NCBI GenBank assembly: GCA_023428425.1 | Contig: JAEYYP010000462.1 | Coordinates: 1-23,600 of the forward strand | Source of the DNA: Pseudomonadota bacterium | GTDB taxonomy: Bacteria; Pseudomonadota; Alphaproteobacteria; Rhizobiales; Devosiaceae | Length of the DNA: 23,600 nucleotides | Direction: 5' to 3' | Shown: one piece after another, positions 13,573 through 22,143 of the stretch | How positions within the stretch are numbered: the stretch's first letter is position 1 | Layout of the letters: the number at the start of each line of letters is the position of its first letter | Translations under genes and position numbers: made by a program | Notes under the pieces: generated by a model | What the model was told of the DNA's origin: nothing | Databases searched by the model: none | Seen by the model: only the letters and a program-made list of their open reading frames with translations

Positions 13573-14073
13573 ATGCAGAACTCATATAAATCGATGAACC
13601 TCCCTTCGGCGGAGTACGTCCGCCTGCAACAGCTGATGCTGACCATGATCGGTAGCCGGACTGCGCTCGCGTCGATCCTTCGTCGCAAACTGAGCGCCGC
13701 GGCTCCGGTGTCCTCGACGGTCGGTTCCGACGTCGCTCTCAGCGGTCGACAGGTTGATTTTAAGATCGATGGCGGGCAGTCGCAGACGGGCGTTCTCACC
13801 TGGCGACCGCCGAAGCGGGGCGATGCGACCGCCCTGTCGCTGCTGTCACCGAGGGGGCTTGCCCTGCTAGGCTTGGCTCCTGGCGAAACGATCGCTTACT
13901 CCACCGAAAGCGGCAGGACCGAGTTCCTGCAGGTTCTCGATGTCGCCGAGATCCTCGCCGCAGCCTCCGTCCCTAGGGCGAACCCGCGCGGCGCACACTA
14001 TCGCAGTGCTAGCCCGCGCTCTGCGCGAGCCATCGCTTTTTCTGAGAAAACCAGTGGGGTGTACCATGCCTGA
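13573..14073 (+). CDS. divergent Rnk-like GreA/GreB-family protein (fourth copy)
   Basis: A 166-residue protein whose first ~130 residues keep the Rnk outline: LPSAEYVRLQQLML, a helical segment, GSDVALSGRQVDFKI, then ALSLLSPRGLALLGLAPGETIAY. The conserved ELDRA segment of other copies is replaced by ILRRKLSAAAPV, making this the most divergent copy. About 35 further residues (PRANPRGAHYRS...) are Arg/Ser-rich and match nothing I know; they may be an added tail or poorly constrained sequence. The ATG at 13573 has GGGGA upstream. The last codons overlap the ATG of the DUF1127 frame (14066), suggesting coupling. This is the first gene of the plus-strand part of the block. Confidence 0.65.
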   Translation: MQNSYKSMNLPSAEYVRLQQLMLTMIGSRTALASILRRKLSAAAPVSSTVGSDVALSGRQVDFKIDGGQSQTGVLTWRPPKRGDATALSLLSPRGLALLGLAPGETIAYSTESGRTEFLQVLDVAEILAAASVPRANPRGAHYRSASPRSARAIAFSEKTSGVYHA

Positions 14074-14303
14074 CGGTCGGAAGTCGCACGGCAGAGCCAA
14101 TGGCGTCCGGGCGCCGCTGCTGAAACGATTGGGTCTATATGCCATCCAATCCCTGCGGCGTTGGCAGACAATGCGAACAACCAATGCGCTGCATAGTCTG
14201 AGCGATGACATGCTGCATGACATCGGCATCACGCGGGCCGACATTCCAGCCATTGCCCTTCGCTTGACAGCTCCTGAGCGGTCATCGGGGGGGGCGTCAC
14301 TGA
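14066..14303 (+). CDS. DUF1127 (YjiS-like) protein; frame runs on into the Usp gene
   Basis: From the ATG at 14066 the frame encodes a basic N-terminus, then a DUF1127 domain (about residues 19-65): LLKRLGLYAIQSLRRW, then LHSLSDDMLHDIGITRADI. DUF1127 proteins are short, Arg-rich and of poorly known role; some affect RNA turnover or phosphate and stress responses. As sequenced the frame has no stop and continues in frame through an Arg/Ser-rich stretch into the universal stress protein, to 15322. A G8 run lies at 14287-14294. With one G fewer the frame would end at TGA 14301-14303, giving about 78 residues. The end given here assumes that shorter product. A true DUF1127-Usp fusion of 418 residues is the alternative. 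Confidence 0.55.
14287..14294 (+). repeat. G8 homopolymer tract in the DUF1127 frame
   Basis: Eight consecutive G lie near the end of the DUF1127 domain. Loss of one G places a TGA at 14301-14303, and the present length keeps the frame open into the Usp gene. Such tracts can vary by slipped-strand replication or transcription, or be miscounted in sequencing. Confidence 0.6.
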
Positions 14304-14452
14304 CAAGTGTCAACTCACACCGGGAAGGGATCTCATCGCGTCGGACGGTCCCACGGCGCCGCTGCCGAGCGACAGCCGTGGGCCGGCCGCGCTGCTGCAC
14401 CATATTGCAATCGTCGGCACGATCGCCGAGCATGCTAGGCGGAGGATCGAGG

Positions 14453-15322
14453 ATGCCAGATATTCAACGTGCCTCTCTGCGCCACATCACGCTCGCCACG
14501 GACCTTACCGCAAGAAGCGACCGCGCTTTTGATAGGGCTGTCGGCCTGGCGCGCCGCTGGAACGCCCGGCTGATGATTGTCCACGCCGTCGAAGAGCAGG
14601 TCACGCTCACGGACGAGCCGTCGTGGCGCCGCGGCGCGGACGCCGTGCAGGCCGCACGGTTGAAGTTGCAGTTCGAGTATCCGGGGTGGGAAGGTGTAGA
14701 GACCTCCATCGAGGTGAAGCAGGGCAAGCCCGAGGAGGTCGTGCTCGAAGCGGCCTCCCGGGAGAGTACCGATTTGATCGTCACCGGCATCGCTCGCGAG
14801 AACCTTTATGGCCGTGACGAGCTGGGAGCCCTGGTACCCGCTCTGGCTCGCCGGGCAAATGCTCCCGTGCTGGTGGTCAAGAAACGCCTGACCAGCGCGC
14901 CGCGCCGGGTCATCGTGGCGAGCGATCTCTCGGACACCTCGCACGCTGCTTTGACTTTGGCGCTGGGGTTGTTCGGGCCCGGTCGTCTGGCGCTATTCAA
15001 TGCCTTCGACATCCCGTACCGCGGTCTAGCCGGCGACAAGGCAGAGCTAGAACGTTCCATGCGCCCCGGGGTGATAGAACAGTGCCTGGCGGTGGTGAAG
15101 GACGCAGCGGGCGCCGCGGCCGCGGACCAGGTTGAGATCATCGCTGAGCTTGGTGCACCCGCCCCAATTCTTGCGAAGCTTGTGAGCGATAGAGACATCG
15201 ATCTCGTGGTGACCGGAACTTACGGACATTCCGGGCTGATGGATGTTCTTTTGGGAAGCACGGCTATGGAGATCATGGCGCAGGTGAGTTGCGATGTACT
15301 GGTGGCGCGCCGACAATCGTGA
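14453..15322 (+). CDS. tandem universal stress protein (two UspA domains)
   Basis: This 289-residue protein has two Usp domains. Domain 1 (about 1-142) starts ASLRHITLATDLTARSDRAFDRAVGLARRW. Domain 2 (about 150-287) starts RRVIVASDLSDTSHAAL. Domain 2 ends with GTYGHSGLMDVLLGST, matching the ATP-binding pattern G-x2-G-x9-G(S/T). The matching part of domain 1 (GIARENLYGRDELG) has lost it, so probably only one half binds ATP. The ATG at 14453 was chosen because GGAGG sits at 14441-14445. The frame itself is open upstream through a DUF1127 domain. Tandem Usps serve in starvation, hypoxia or redox adaptation; the exact role is unknown. Confidence 0.88.
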   Translation: MPDIQRASLRHITLATDLTARSDRAFDRAVGLARRWNARLMIVHAVEEQVTLTDEPSWRRGADAVQAARLKLQFEYPGWEGVETSIEVKQGKPEEVVLEAASRESTDLIVTGIARENLYGRDELGALVPALARRANAPVLVVKKRLTSAPRRVIVASDLSDTSHAALTLALGLFGPGRLALFNAFDIPYRGLAGDKAELERSMRPGVIEQCLAVVKDAAGAAAADQVEIIAELGAPAPILAKLVSDRDIDLVVTGTYGHSGLMDVLLGSTAMEIMAQVSCDVLVARRQS

Positions 15323-15792
15323 ACGGATTTCTCAACGGCCAAGCTTTCTCGGCCGTCTGCCCAACTAGGGCCATAACAGGTACACTTCGAGCTGCGATAC
15401 TGGGCTTTCAGGGGTTGCACGAGCACTGCCGATGCCGAATCGAGCGCCCGCTTAATCGTGATGCTGGGCCACGACAGGCCACTTTCCATTCAGTTGTTGC
15501 GAGTCCCGTTTCTCGGCGATGGCCGAGGGTCGCGTCCATAAAGAGCGGTTTCTGGCCACCCTTTGCATGCGTCTGCTGTGCGCGGCGGACTGTCGAGTAC
15601 CATAGGACTGTGGGGCCGTTGACTTTGTCGATGCTCTTCCCGATTTCATCATGAGGTGGGTATGCAGCACCAGCTAAGCGCATGCGGCTTCTACCCTACA
15701 ACGAGGCCTGAAGCGCATGTAGTGACAGCGGATCAGTCGGTGGTCATCTCTTTTCCGGACCCGAATCCGTTGAACCTATGCAAGGATGATCC
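15323..15792. other. 470 bp without a convincing gene
   Basis: It lies between the Usp stop and Rnk copy 5. A hairpin ACGGCC/GGCCGT (15335-15340 and 15351-15356) follows the Usp stop but lacks a T-run, so it is at best a weak 3'-end structure. A second small one, GCCC/GGGC, lies at about 15359-15371. AAGCGCATG occurs twice (about 15675 and 15710). Open frames on the minus strand show no family resemblance. The promoter of Rnk copy 5 should be near the right end; I could not pick its elements. Confidence 0.45.
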
Positions 15793-16197
15793 ATGCATAA
15801 AAGTCTCATGCGACACCGCGTTTCGCTCTGCCGCACGGAGTATCGCCGAATACTGATCCTCGCCATGGCCGACCCACGACACACTGCTGACGAAAGCGAC
15901 TATATTCACTATCAGCTCGATCGCGCTAACCTGCTCCCGGACGCTGCACTTCCAGAAGACGTCGTACGTGTTGGCTCCAAGGTCAGTTATTGTTGCGACG
16001 GTGGTCGCGTGCGGACTGTCACTATAGCGTGTCCCGACGATGCAGACACGGAAGCAGCAGTCTCGGTTCTGTCGAGTGTCGGCGTCAGTCTCCTCGGGCT
16101 TCGGCCGGGTCAATCGGTACGAAGGATGGATTGGAACCGCCGGGACTCTTGCCAGTACGAAGTGCTTTCCGTGACACCGCCGTCAAACAAGACGTGA
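15793..16197 (+). CDS. Rnk-type GreA/GreB-family protein (fifth copy)
   Basis: A 134-residue Rnk-like protein: YRRILILAMADPRHTADESD, IHYQLDRANLLPDAALP, VVRVGSKVSY, VTIACPDDAD and VSVLSSVGVSLLGLRPGQSVRRM. The sequence tracks the third copy (12553-12954) closely, including the ending VLSVTPPS. A double Cys in the barrel (SYCCDGG) and Cys in SCQYEV are unusual for the family. AAGGA lies six bases before the ATG at 15793. The coding DNA is visibly less GC-rich than the following mrp genes, which suggests a different history or weaker selection. It stands alone, 275 bases before mrpA. Confidence 0.83.
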   Translation: MHKSLMRHRVSLCRTEYRRILILAMADPRHTADESDYIHYQLDRANLLPDAALPEDVVRVGSKVSYCCDGGRVRTVTIACPDDADTEAAVSVLSSVGVSLLGLRPGQSVRRMDWNRRDSCQYEVLSVTPPSNKT

Positions 16198-16472
16198 AGG
16201 CTATTCGCTAACCTGTTCTCGTTGCGACGATGTCACCTTGCGTTCATCGCTTCGGCGGAGCGACATCAATCTAGTCGGCTCTCCGAGCTTGGCGCATGCC
16301 CATGCTCTTCCGATTCGAGTTCCTTCGGGCCGATCAGTCAAGTTCGTGGATGCATAGTGTGGGGTGCGGCCTCCCGGCGCTTGATATCGAAACGCCCTGC
16401 CGTCACAAATGTCGTCCTGCCGGGGTTCGTCCCGTCCGGTCCCCGATCGTTTCAAGGAGCGCCGTCGCGACA
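16198..16472 (+). promoter_or_regulatory. mrp operon upstream region
   Basis: A 275-base gap before mrpA that should contain the promoter. The mrpA frame is open back to 16296, but translation of that stretch (Cys/Pro/Arg-rich) is not MrpA-like. AAGGAG at 16454-16459 is the nearest Shine-Dalgarno, 13 bases before the ATG, which is longer than usual. GATGTC/GACATC (about 16230 and 16260) forms a loose inverted repeat. No sure -35/-10. Confidence 0.35.
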
Positions 16473-19409
16473 ATGCCAGTAACGCTATTGCTGACATTCA
16501 TCGTCGCCGCGCCCTTCCTCACGGCTCCTGTCGCCGCCCTCCTCCCCGCCAATGCTCGCAATGCCGAGGCTTGGCTTTCGGCCACCCTTGCACTGCTGCT
16601 GCTGGGCATCACCCTCTCGTTTTATCCGCAGGTGGCCGATGGCCAGGTGCTGCGCCACGAAATCGAGTGGCTACCCTCGCTCGGGCTCAATCTGATCTTC
16701 CGGCTCGATGGATTCGCCTGGCTGTTCTGCGTGCTGATCACGGGCATCGGCTTCCTCGTCGTCCTCTACACCCGCTACTACATGTCGCCGCGGGATCCGG
16801 TCCCCCGCTTCTTCGCCTTTCTCCTCGCCTTCATGGGGGCGATGCTGGGCCTCGTCACCGCCGGCAACCTCATCCAGCTCGCCATCTTCTGGGAGTTGAC
16901 CAGCCTCATCTCCTTCCTGCTTATCGGCTATTGGTATCATCGCGGTGACGCCCGCGACGGCGCGCGCATGGCGCTGATCGTCACTGCCACCGGCGGGCTT
17001 GCGCTGTTCGCGGGCCTCCTCGTCATCGGCCATATCGTGGGCAGCTACGATCTCGACGTGGTGCTGGCCTCGGGCGACGCGATTCGCGACCACGCCCTCT
17101 ACACCGTGGCGCTGCTCCTGCTGCTGCTCGGTGCCATGACGAAGAGCGCGCAGTTCCCCTTCCAGTTCTGGCTGCCTCACGCCATGGCCGCACCCACACC
17201 GGTCTCGGCCTATCTGCACTCCGCCACCATGGTGAAGGCCGGGGTGTTCCTGCTCATCCGCTTCTGGCCGGTGATGTCGGGAACCGACACCTGGTTCTGG
17301 ATCGTCACCTTCTCGGGGCTCATCACCCTCATCATCGGCGCCTACGCCGCCCTCTTCCAGCGCGACCTGAAGGGGCTGCTGGCCTATTCGACCATCAGCC
17401 ACCTGGGCCTCATCACCACCCTCCTGGGCATGGGCAGCCAGCTGGCGCTCGTCGCGGCGATCTTCCACATCGCCAACCACGCGACCTTCAAGGCCTCGCT
17501 GTTCATGGCCGCCGGCATCATCGACCACGAGACCGGCACCCGCGACATCCGCCGGCTGAGCGGGCTCTACCGCTACATGCCCTTCACCGCGACCCTCGCC
17601 ATCATCGCCAGCGCCGCCATGGCGGGTGTGCCGCTGCTCAACGGCTTCATCTCCAAGGAGATGTTCTTCACCGAAACGGCGGTGTTCAACCCCAATGTGT
17701 TCGTCAACTGGGCCCTGCCCGTGGGCGCCACCGTCGCGGGCATGTTCAGCGTCGCCTACTCGCTGCGCTTCGTGCACGGCGTGTTCTTCGGCGGGCCGCC
17801 GCAGGGGCTCGACAAGACGCCGCACGAGCCCCCCGCCCTGATGCGCCGGCCCATCGAGTTCCTCGTGCTCATCTGCCTCGCCGTGGGCATCATTCCCGGC
17901 ATCACCATGGGGCCCTACCTCGCCTCGGCAGTCGCCTCGGTGCTGGGCGCCGATGTGCCCTACTACAGCCTGTCGGTATGGCACGGCTTCAACCTGCCCC
18001 TCGCCATGAGCGCGATCGCCCTCGTCGGTGGCACCCTGCTCTACCTGGCCCTCTACCGCTTCCTGTCGACCGGCCGCGACGGCACGCCATTCCTGCACCG
18101 CTTCAGCGGCCAGCGCATCTTCGAGAACGTGCTCGTCACCGTCACGGGCCGCTGGGCCCGCGGACTGAACCGCCTGCTCGGCACCCGCCGCCTCCAACCG
18201 CAACTGCTGATCATCGTGATCCTCGCCGTGCTGGTCGGCCTGCTGCCGCTGTGGAGCCGCATCGATCCGTTCGTTGCCTCGCCAACCGCCTTCGATCCGG
18301 CCTTCGCCTTCATCTGGCTGGTGGGCGGCATCTGCGCGGTAGCCGCCGCCTACCTCGCCAAGTTCCACCGCTTCGCCGCGCTGGTGCTAATGGGCGGAGC
18401 CGGGCTCGTCACCTCGATGACCTTCGTCTGGCTCTCGGCCCCAGACCTTGCCCTGACCCAGCTCGTGGTCGAGATCGCCACCACCGTGCTGATCCTGCTC
18501 GGCCTGCGCTGGCTGCCGCAGCGCCTGCCGAACCTGACCCTCGACCAGCGGGTGCGCGACCGCTTCCGCCGCTATCGCGACATGGTCGTCGCCGCCATTG
18601 CCGGCCTCGGCCTCTCCGTGACGGCCTACGTGATCATGACCCGGCCGTCGCTCGACGGCATTGCCAGCTTCTTCGTCGAGAATGCCTACAGCGAGGGCGG
18701 TGGCACCAACATCGTCAACGTCATGCTTGTCGATTTCCGCGCCTTCGACACCTTCGGCGAAATCGCCGTCCTCGGGGTGGTAGCGCTCACCGTCTTCGCC
18801 CTGCTCCGCCGCTTCCGCCCTGCCGCCGAAAGCGTCGGCAAGCCCGAGCAGCAGCGCGTGCAGAACGCCTTCGACGAGGACACTCCCGAGCGCAAGCCCG
18901 GCGACACCATCGCCGCATACCTGCTCGTGCCCTCCCAGATCATGCTATGGCTATTCCCGGTCATCATCGTGGTAGCCGTCTACCTCTTCATGCGAGGCCA
19001 TGACCTGCCCGGCGGCGGGTTCATCGGCGGCCTCACCATGGCGATCGCGTTCATCCTGCAATACATGGCGGGCGGCACGCGCTGGGTCGAGGATCGCCTG
19101 CGCATCCTGCCGGTCGTGTGGATCGGGTCTGGCCTTGCTATCGCGCTGCTGACCGGCATCGGCTCATGGGTCTTCGGCCATCCGTTCCTCACCACCTACT
19201 TCCAGTACACCGATATCCCATGGATCGGCCGCGTCCCCACGGCCACCGCGTTGCTTTTCGACCTGGGCGTGTTCCTCCTCGTCGTCGGATCGACCGTGCT
19301 GATCCTGATTGCGCTGGCGCACCAGTCGATCCGTGCCCCCCGGACGTCGAAGTCGTCGCGCCGGGCGGAACCAGCGGCGGTAGAGCCGGCAACCGAGGGG
19401 ACCAACTAA
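16473..19409 (+). CDS. mrpA: Mrp Na+(K+)/H+ antiporter subunit A fused to subunit B
   Basis: This 978-residue polytopic membrane protein is the largest Mrp subunit, homologous to the proton-pumping NuoL/NuoN subunits of complex I. The ATG at 16473 gives the usual MrpA start (MPVTLLLTFIVAAPFL). Key residues are present: E141 (FWELTSLISFLLIGYW), K224 (GAMTKSAQFPFQFWLPHAM) and the H-S-A-T-M-V-K segment with H249 and K255. After the C-terminal MrpA helices, the last ~150 residues (from about PSQIMLWLFPVII, with MRGHDLPGGGFIGGL) are an MrpB domain, the fused arrangement typical of Pha/Mrp operons in alphaproteobacteria. First gene of a six-gene operon; its stop TAA shares one base with the mrpC ATG. 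Confidence 0.96.
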   Translation: MPVTLLLTFIVAAPFLTAPVAALLPANARNAEAWLSATLALLLLGITLSFYPQVADGQVLRHEIEWLPSLGLNLIFRLDGFAWLFCVLITGIGFLVVLYTRYYMSPRDPVPRFFAFLLAFMGAMLGLVTAGNLIQLAIFWELTSLISFLLIGYWYHRGDARDGARMALIVTATGGLALFAGLLVIGHIVGSYDLDVVLASGDAIRDHALYTVALLLLLLGAMTKSAQFPFQFWLPHAMAAPTPVSAYLHSATMVKAGVFLLIRFWPVMSGTDTWFWIVTFSGLITLIIGAYAALFQRDLKGLLAYSTISHLGLITTLLGMGSQLALVAAIFHIANHATFKASLFMAAGIIDHETGTRDIRRLSGLYRYMPFTATLAIIASAAMAGVPLLNGFISKEMFFTETAVFNPNVFVNWALPVGATVAGMFSVAYSLRFVHGVFFGGPPQGLDKTPHEPPALMRRPIEFLVLICLAVGIIPGITMGPYLASAVASVLGADVPYYSLSVWHGFNLPLAMSAIALVGGTLLYLALYRFLSTGRDGTPFLHRFSGQRIFENVLVTVTGRWARGLNRLLGTRRLQPQLLIIVILAVLVGLLPLWSRIDPFVASPTAFDPAFAFIWLVGGICAVAAAYLAKFHRFAALVLMGGAGLVTSMTFVWLSAPDLALTQLVVEIATTVLILLGLRWLPQRLPNLTLDQRVRDRFRRYRDMVVAAIAGLGLSVTAYVIMTRPSLDGIASFFVENAYSEGGGTNIVNVMLVDFRAFDTFGEIAVLGVVALTVFALLRRFRPAAESVGKPEQQRVQNAFDEDTPERKPGDTIAAYLLVPSQIMLWLFPVIIVVAVYLFMRGHDLPGGGFIGGLTMAIAFILQYMAGGTRWVEDRLRILPVVWIGSGLAIALLTGIGSWVFGHPFLTTYFQYTDIPWIGRVPTATALLFDLGVFLLVVGSTVLILIALAHQSIRAPRTSKSSRRAEPAAVEPATEGTN

Positions 19410-19741
19410 TGGAACTCGTCCTGTCGATCGCCATCGGCGTGCTCACGGCTTCCGGCGTCTACCTGCTCCTGCGGCCGCGCACCTTCCAGGTCATCATCGG
19501 CCTGTCGCTGATCTCCTATGCGGTCAACCTGTTCATCTTTAGCATGGGGCGCCTGCGCGTCGATGCCGCGCCCATCCTCGACCGAAACAACATCGACCCT
19601 TCCGCCTATGCCGATCCGGTGCCCCAGGCATTGGTGCTGACCGCCATCGTCATCGGCTTCGCCATGACCGCGCTGTTCCTCGTTGTCCTTCTGGCGTCGC
19701 GCGGCTTCACTGGCACTGACCATGTAGATGGGAGGGATTGA
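19409..19741 (+). CDS. mrpC: Mrp antiporter subunit C
   Basis: A 110-residue NuoK-like subunit with three transmembrane helices: IAIGVLTASGVYLLLRPRTFQVIIGL, SLISYAVNLFIFSMG and LVLTAIVIGFAMTALFLVVLL. The connecting loop has the conserved DPVPQALVLTAIVIG. The ATG at 19409 overlaps the mrpA stop by one base, and GAGGGG upstream acts as ribosome binding site. It is needed for assembly and activity of the whole Mrp complex. Confidence 0.95.
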   Translation: MELVLSIAIGVLTASGVYLLLRPRTFQVIIGLSLISYAVNLFIFSMGRLRVDAAPILDRNNIDPSAYADPVPQALVLTAIVIGFAMTALFLVVLLASRGFTGTDHVDGRD

Positions 19742-19745
19742 GGGC

Positions 19746-21380
19746 ATGACCAGCCTGCTCGATCACCTCGTCATCATGCCGATCCTGTTGCCCTTGGCGA
19801 CAGCCATCCTAGTCACTCTGATCGACGACAGGTTCAGGATGCTCAAGATCGGCCTCAGTATGGGCTCCACCGCCCTGCTGGTGGTGATCGCCCTACTGCT
19901 TGTCGTGCCGACCATCCAGATCGGCCCTTCCGACACCGAGCTGATCAAGTCCTATCCGTTGGGCAATTGGCCAATGCCGTTCGGCATCGTGCTGGTGGCC
20001 GATCGCCTCTCGACGCTCATGGTGCTCGTCACCGGCATCCTCGGCCTCACTACGCTCACCTTCTCGCTGGCACGCTGGTACTCCGCCGGCCCGCATTTCG
20101 CGGCCATCTTCCAGCTCCTCCTCATGGGTCTCAACGGCGCCTTCCTCACCGGCGACCTGTTCAACCTGTTCGTCTTCTTCGAGGTCATGTTGGCGGCCTC
20201 GTACGGGCTTCTGCTGCATGGCAGCGGCAGCGCACGGGTCAAGGCGGCCCTGCACTACATCGCAGTCAACCTCCTCGCTTCGTTCCTCTTCCTGATCAGC
20301 GCCGCCATCATCTATGGGGTCACCGGCACCCTCAACATGGCCGATCTCGTCGTCCGTATTCCGCAGATCTCGGCTGCCGACCGGCCGCTTCTCGATGCCG
20401 GCCTGGGCCTTCTGGGCCTGACGTTCCTCATCAAGGCCGGTATGTGGCCGGTCAGTTTCTGGCTGCCGGGCGCCTACTCCGTGGCTGCCGCACCGGTTGC
20501 CGCGATGTTCGCCGTCATGACCAAGGTGGGCATCTACGCGCTGCTGCGCTTCTCCTACCTGCTGTTCGCCGCCGAAGCCGAGGGGGTGCTCGGGTTCAAT
20601 CACACTGTGCTGTTCGTCGGTGGCCTGGCCACCCTCGCCTTCGGCGCGATCGGAGTCTTGTCGGCGCAAACCAGCATGCGGATGGCTAGCTATCTGGTAC
20701 TCGTCTCGTCCGGCACGTTGTTGTCCGCCATAGGCTTCGGCGGCGCGGCAGTGCTGAGCGGAGCGCTCTTCTACCTTGTCATCTCGACCTTCGCGATCGC
20801 CGCGCTGTTCCTGCTGATCGAGATTATCGAACGCTCGCGAATTGTCGGTGCCGACGTGCTCGCTGTCACCCTCGAAGCCTACGGCGAGGGCGATGACGAG
20901 GAGCTCGAGCCCGAGCATCAGGAGGCTGGACTGGTCATCCCCGCGAGCACGGCATTTCTGGGAATCAGCTTCGGCCTCTGCTGTCTGCTTCTGGCCGGCC
21001 TTCCGCCCTTGTCGGGCTTCCTGGCCAAGTTCGCGATGCTCGGCACCGCGCTCGGCGGCAACGCGCCGCCCGGCGCAGAGGCATGGTGGATGACGGGCAC
21101 GATGATCGTTTCCGGCCTCGCCGTCCTCATCGCCATGGCCCGCAGCGGCATCAACATCTTCTGGGCAACCCTTGAGCCGGGCGCCGTCGCCGCACGCCTA
21201 AGCGAGATGGCGCCCATCGTCGTGCTGCTGGCGCTATGCATCGCCATCGGCATCCTGCCGGCGCCAATCCTCGACTACATGGCAGGTGCTGCGAACCTCG
21301 TCAGCGTGCCCGAGTTCTACGTGCTGGAGATCATGGGACCAGAAGCGGCGACGACGCTAATTCGGGAGACGAGCCAATGA
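19746..21380 (+). CDS. mrpD: Mrp antiporter subunit D
   Basis: This 544-residue NuoN/NuoM-like antiporter subunit has about 14 transmembrane helices. The start ATG at 19746 has GGAGGG eight bases before it; an ATG at 19728 also exists but would overlap mrpC. E146 (LFNLFVFFEVMLAASYGLLLHG) and the lysine of LTFLIKAGMWPVSFWLPGAYSVA correspond to the residues essential in other MrpD proteins. A charged loop (EAYGEGDDEELEPEHQEAG, about 379-397) before the last helices is an insertion typical of alphaproteobacterial homologs. It overlaps mrpE by four bases (ATGA). Confidence 0.96.
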   Translation: MTSLLDHLVIMPILLPLATAILVTLIDDRFRMLKIGLSMGSTALLVVIALLLVVPTIQIGPSDTELIKSYPLGNWPMPFGIVLVADRLSTLMVLVTGILGLTTLTFSLARWYSAGPHFAAIFQLLLMGLNGAFLTGDLFNLFVFFEVMLAASYGLLLHGSGSARVKAALHYIAVNLLASFLFLISAAIIYGVTGTLNMADLVVRIPQISAADRPLLDAGLGLLGLTFLIKAGMWPVSFWLPGAYSVAAAPVAAMFAVMTKVGIYALLRFSYLLFAAEAEGVLGFNHTVLFVGGLATLAFGAIGVLSAQTSMRMASYLVLVSSGTLLSAIGFGGAAVLSGALFYLVISTFAIAALFLLIEIIERSRIVGADVLAVTLEAYGEGDDEELEPEHQEAGLVIPASTAFLGISFGLCCLLLAGLPPLSGFLAKFAMLGTALGGNAPPGAEAWWMTGTMIVSGLAVLIAMARSGINIFWATLEPGAVAARLSEMAPIVVLLALCIAIGILPAPILDYMAGAANLVSVPEFYVLEIMGPEAATTLIRETSQ

Positions 21381-21865
21381 GGCGGATCCTCCCCTACCCG
21401 CTGCTGACCATCGCACTGACGCTGATGTGGCTGCTGCTGCAGCAGTCGGTGGGCCTCGGCCACGTCCTGTTCGGCTTCGTGGTCGCCTGGTCGGCATCGC
21501 AGGCGATGGCACGGCTTCAGGCGCACAAGCCTGTAATCCGCCGGCCCGGACTGGCGATCAGGCTCGCCGCCCTCGTCACCATCGATGTCATCCGCTCCAA
21601 CATCGCCTTGTGCAGGATCATCCTCGCCGGCAGGCGGCGCGAAACAGCGGCCGGCTTCATCAGGATGCCGCTCGACCTGAGGGACCCTGCAGGGTTGGCG
21701 GTGTTGTCCTGCATCATCACCGCTACTCCAGGCAGCGCCTGGCTCGAGTACAGCCCCGCCGAAAGCACCGTTCTCATCCACGTGCTGGACCTGATCGACG
21801 AGCAAGAGTGGGTGCGCACGGTGAAGCACCGCTATGAGACCCTTCTGCTGGAGATCTTCCGATGA
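21377..21865 (+). CDS. mrpE: Mrp antiporter subunit E
   Basis: A 162-residue protein with two N-terminal transmembrane helices (LLTIALTLMWLLLQQS and VLFGFVVAWSASQAM) and a cytosolic domain. The family stretch SCIITATPGSAWLEYSP is followed by VLIHVLDLIDEQEW. MrpE lacks a complex I counterpart and supports assembly and activity. GGGAG precedes the ATG. It is coupled to mrpD and mrpF by ATGA overlaps. Confidence 0.94.
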   Translation: MRRILPYPLLTIALTLMWLLLQQSVGLGHVLFGFVVAWSASQAMARLQAHKPVIRRPGLAIRLAALVTIDVIRSNIALCRIILAGRRRETAAGFIRMPLDLRDPAGLAVLSCIITATPGSAWLEYSPAESTVLIHVLDLIDEQEWVRTVKHRYETLLLEIFR

Positions 21866-22143
21866 GCGCCACTCTGCTGTTCTGGAGCATCAGCATCGCC
21901 CAGATTGTGCTCGCCGCGGCGATGCTTGTCACGCTGTGGCGGCTGGTCGTCGGCCCCCGCGCCCAGGATCGCGTCCTGAGCCTCGACTCCCTCTATGTCG
22001 TGGCCATGCTGCTGCTCGTCACCTTTGGGATGCGGGCAAGCACAGTCGTCTACTTCGAGATCGCGCTGCTGATCGGACTTCTTGGCTTCGTCGGCACGGT
22101 GGCGCTGGCAAAATTCCTTATGCGCGGCGAGGTGATCGAATGA
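21862..22143 (+). CDS. mrpF: Mrp antiporter subunit F
   Basis: A 93-residue protein with three transmembrane helices; the conserved GPRAQDRVLSLDSLYV lies between the first two and LLIGLLGFVGTVALAKFL in the last. The start overlaps the mrpE stop (ATGA), with GGAG upstream. It is an integral part of the Mrp ion path with MrpG. Confidence 0.94.
   Translation: MSATLLFWSISIAQIVLAAAMLVTLWRLVVGPRAQDRVLSLDSLYVVAMLLLVTFGMRASTVVYFEIALLIGLLGFVGTVALAKFLMRGEVIE

Noticed and set aside
16671..18368. A 565-codon open frame on the minus strand
   Set aside because: It is antisense to mrpA, extremely rich in Glu, Gly, Asp and Arg, and has no domain; this is the usual mirror of a GC-rich membrane gene.
19893..20918. 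A 341-codon open frame on the minus strand
   Set aside because: It lies antisense to mrpD with the same composition artefact and no ribosome binding site or family.
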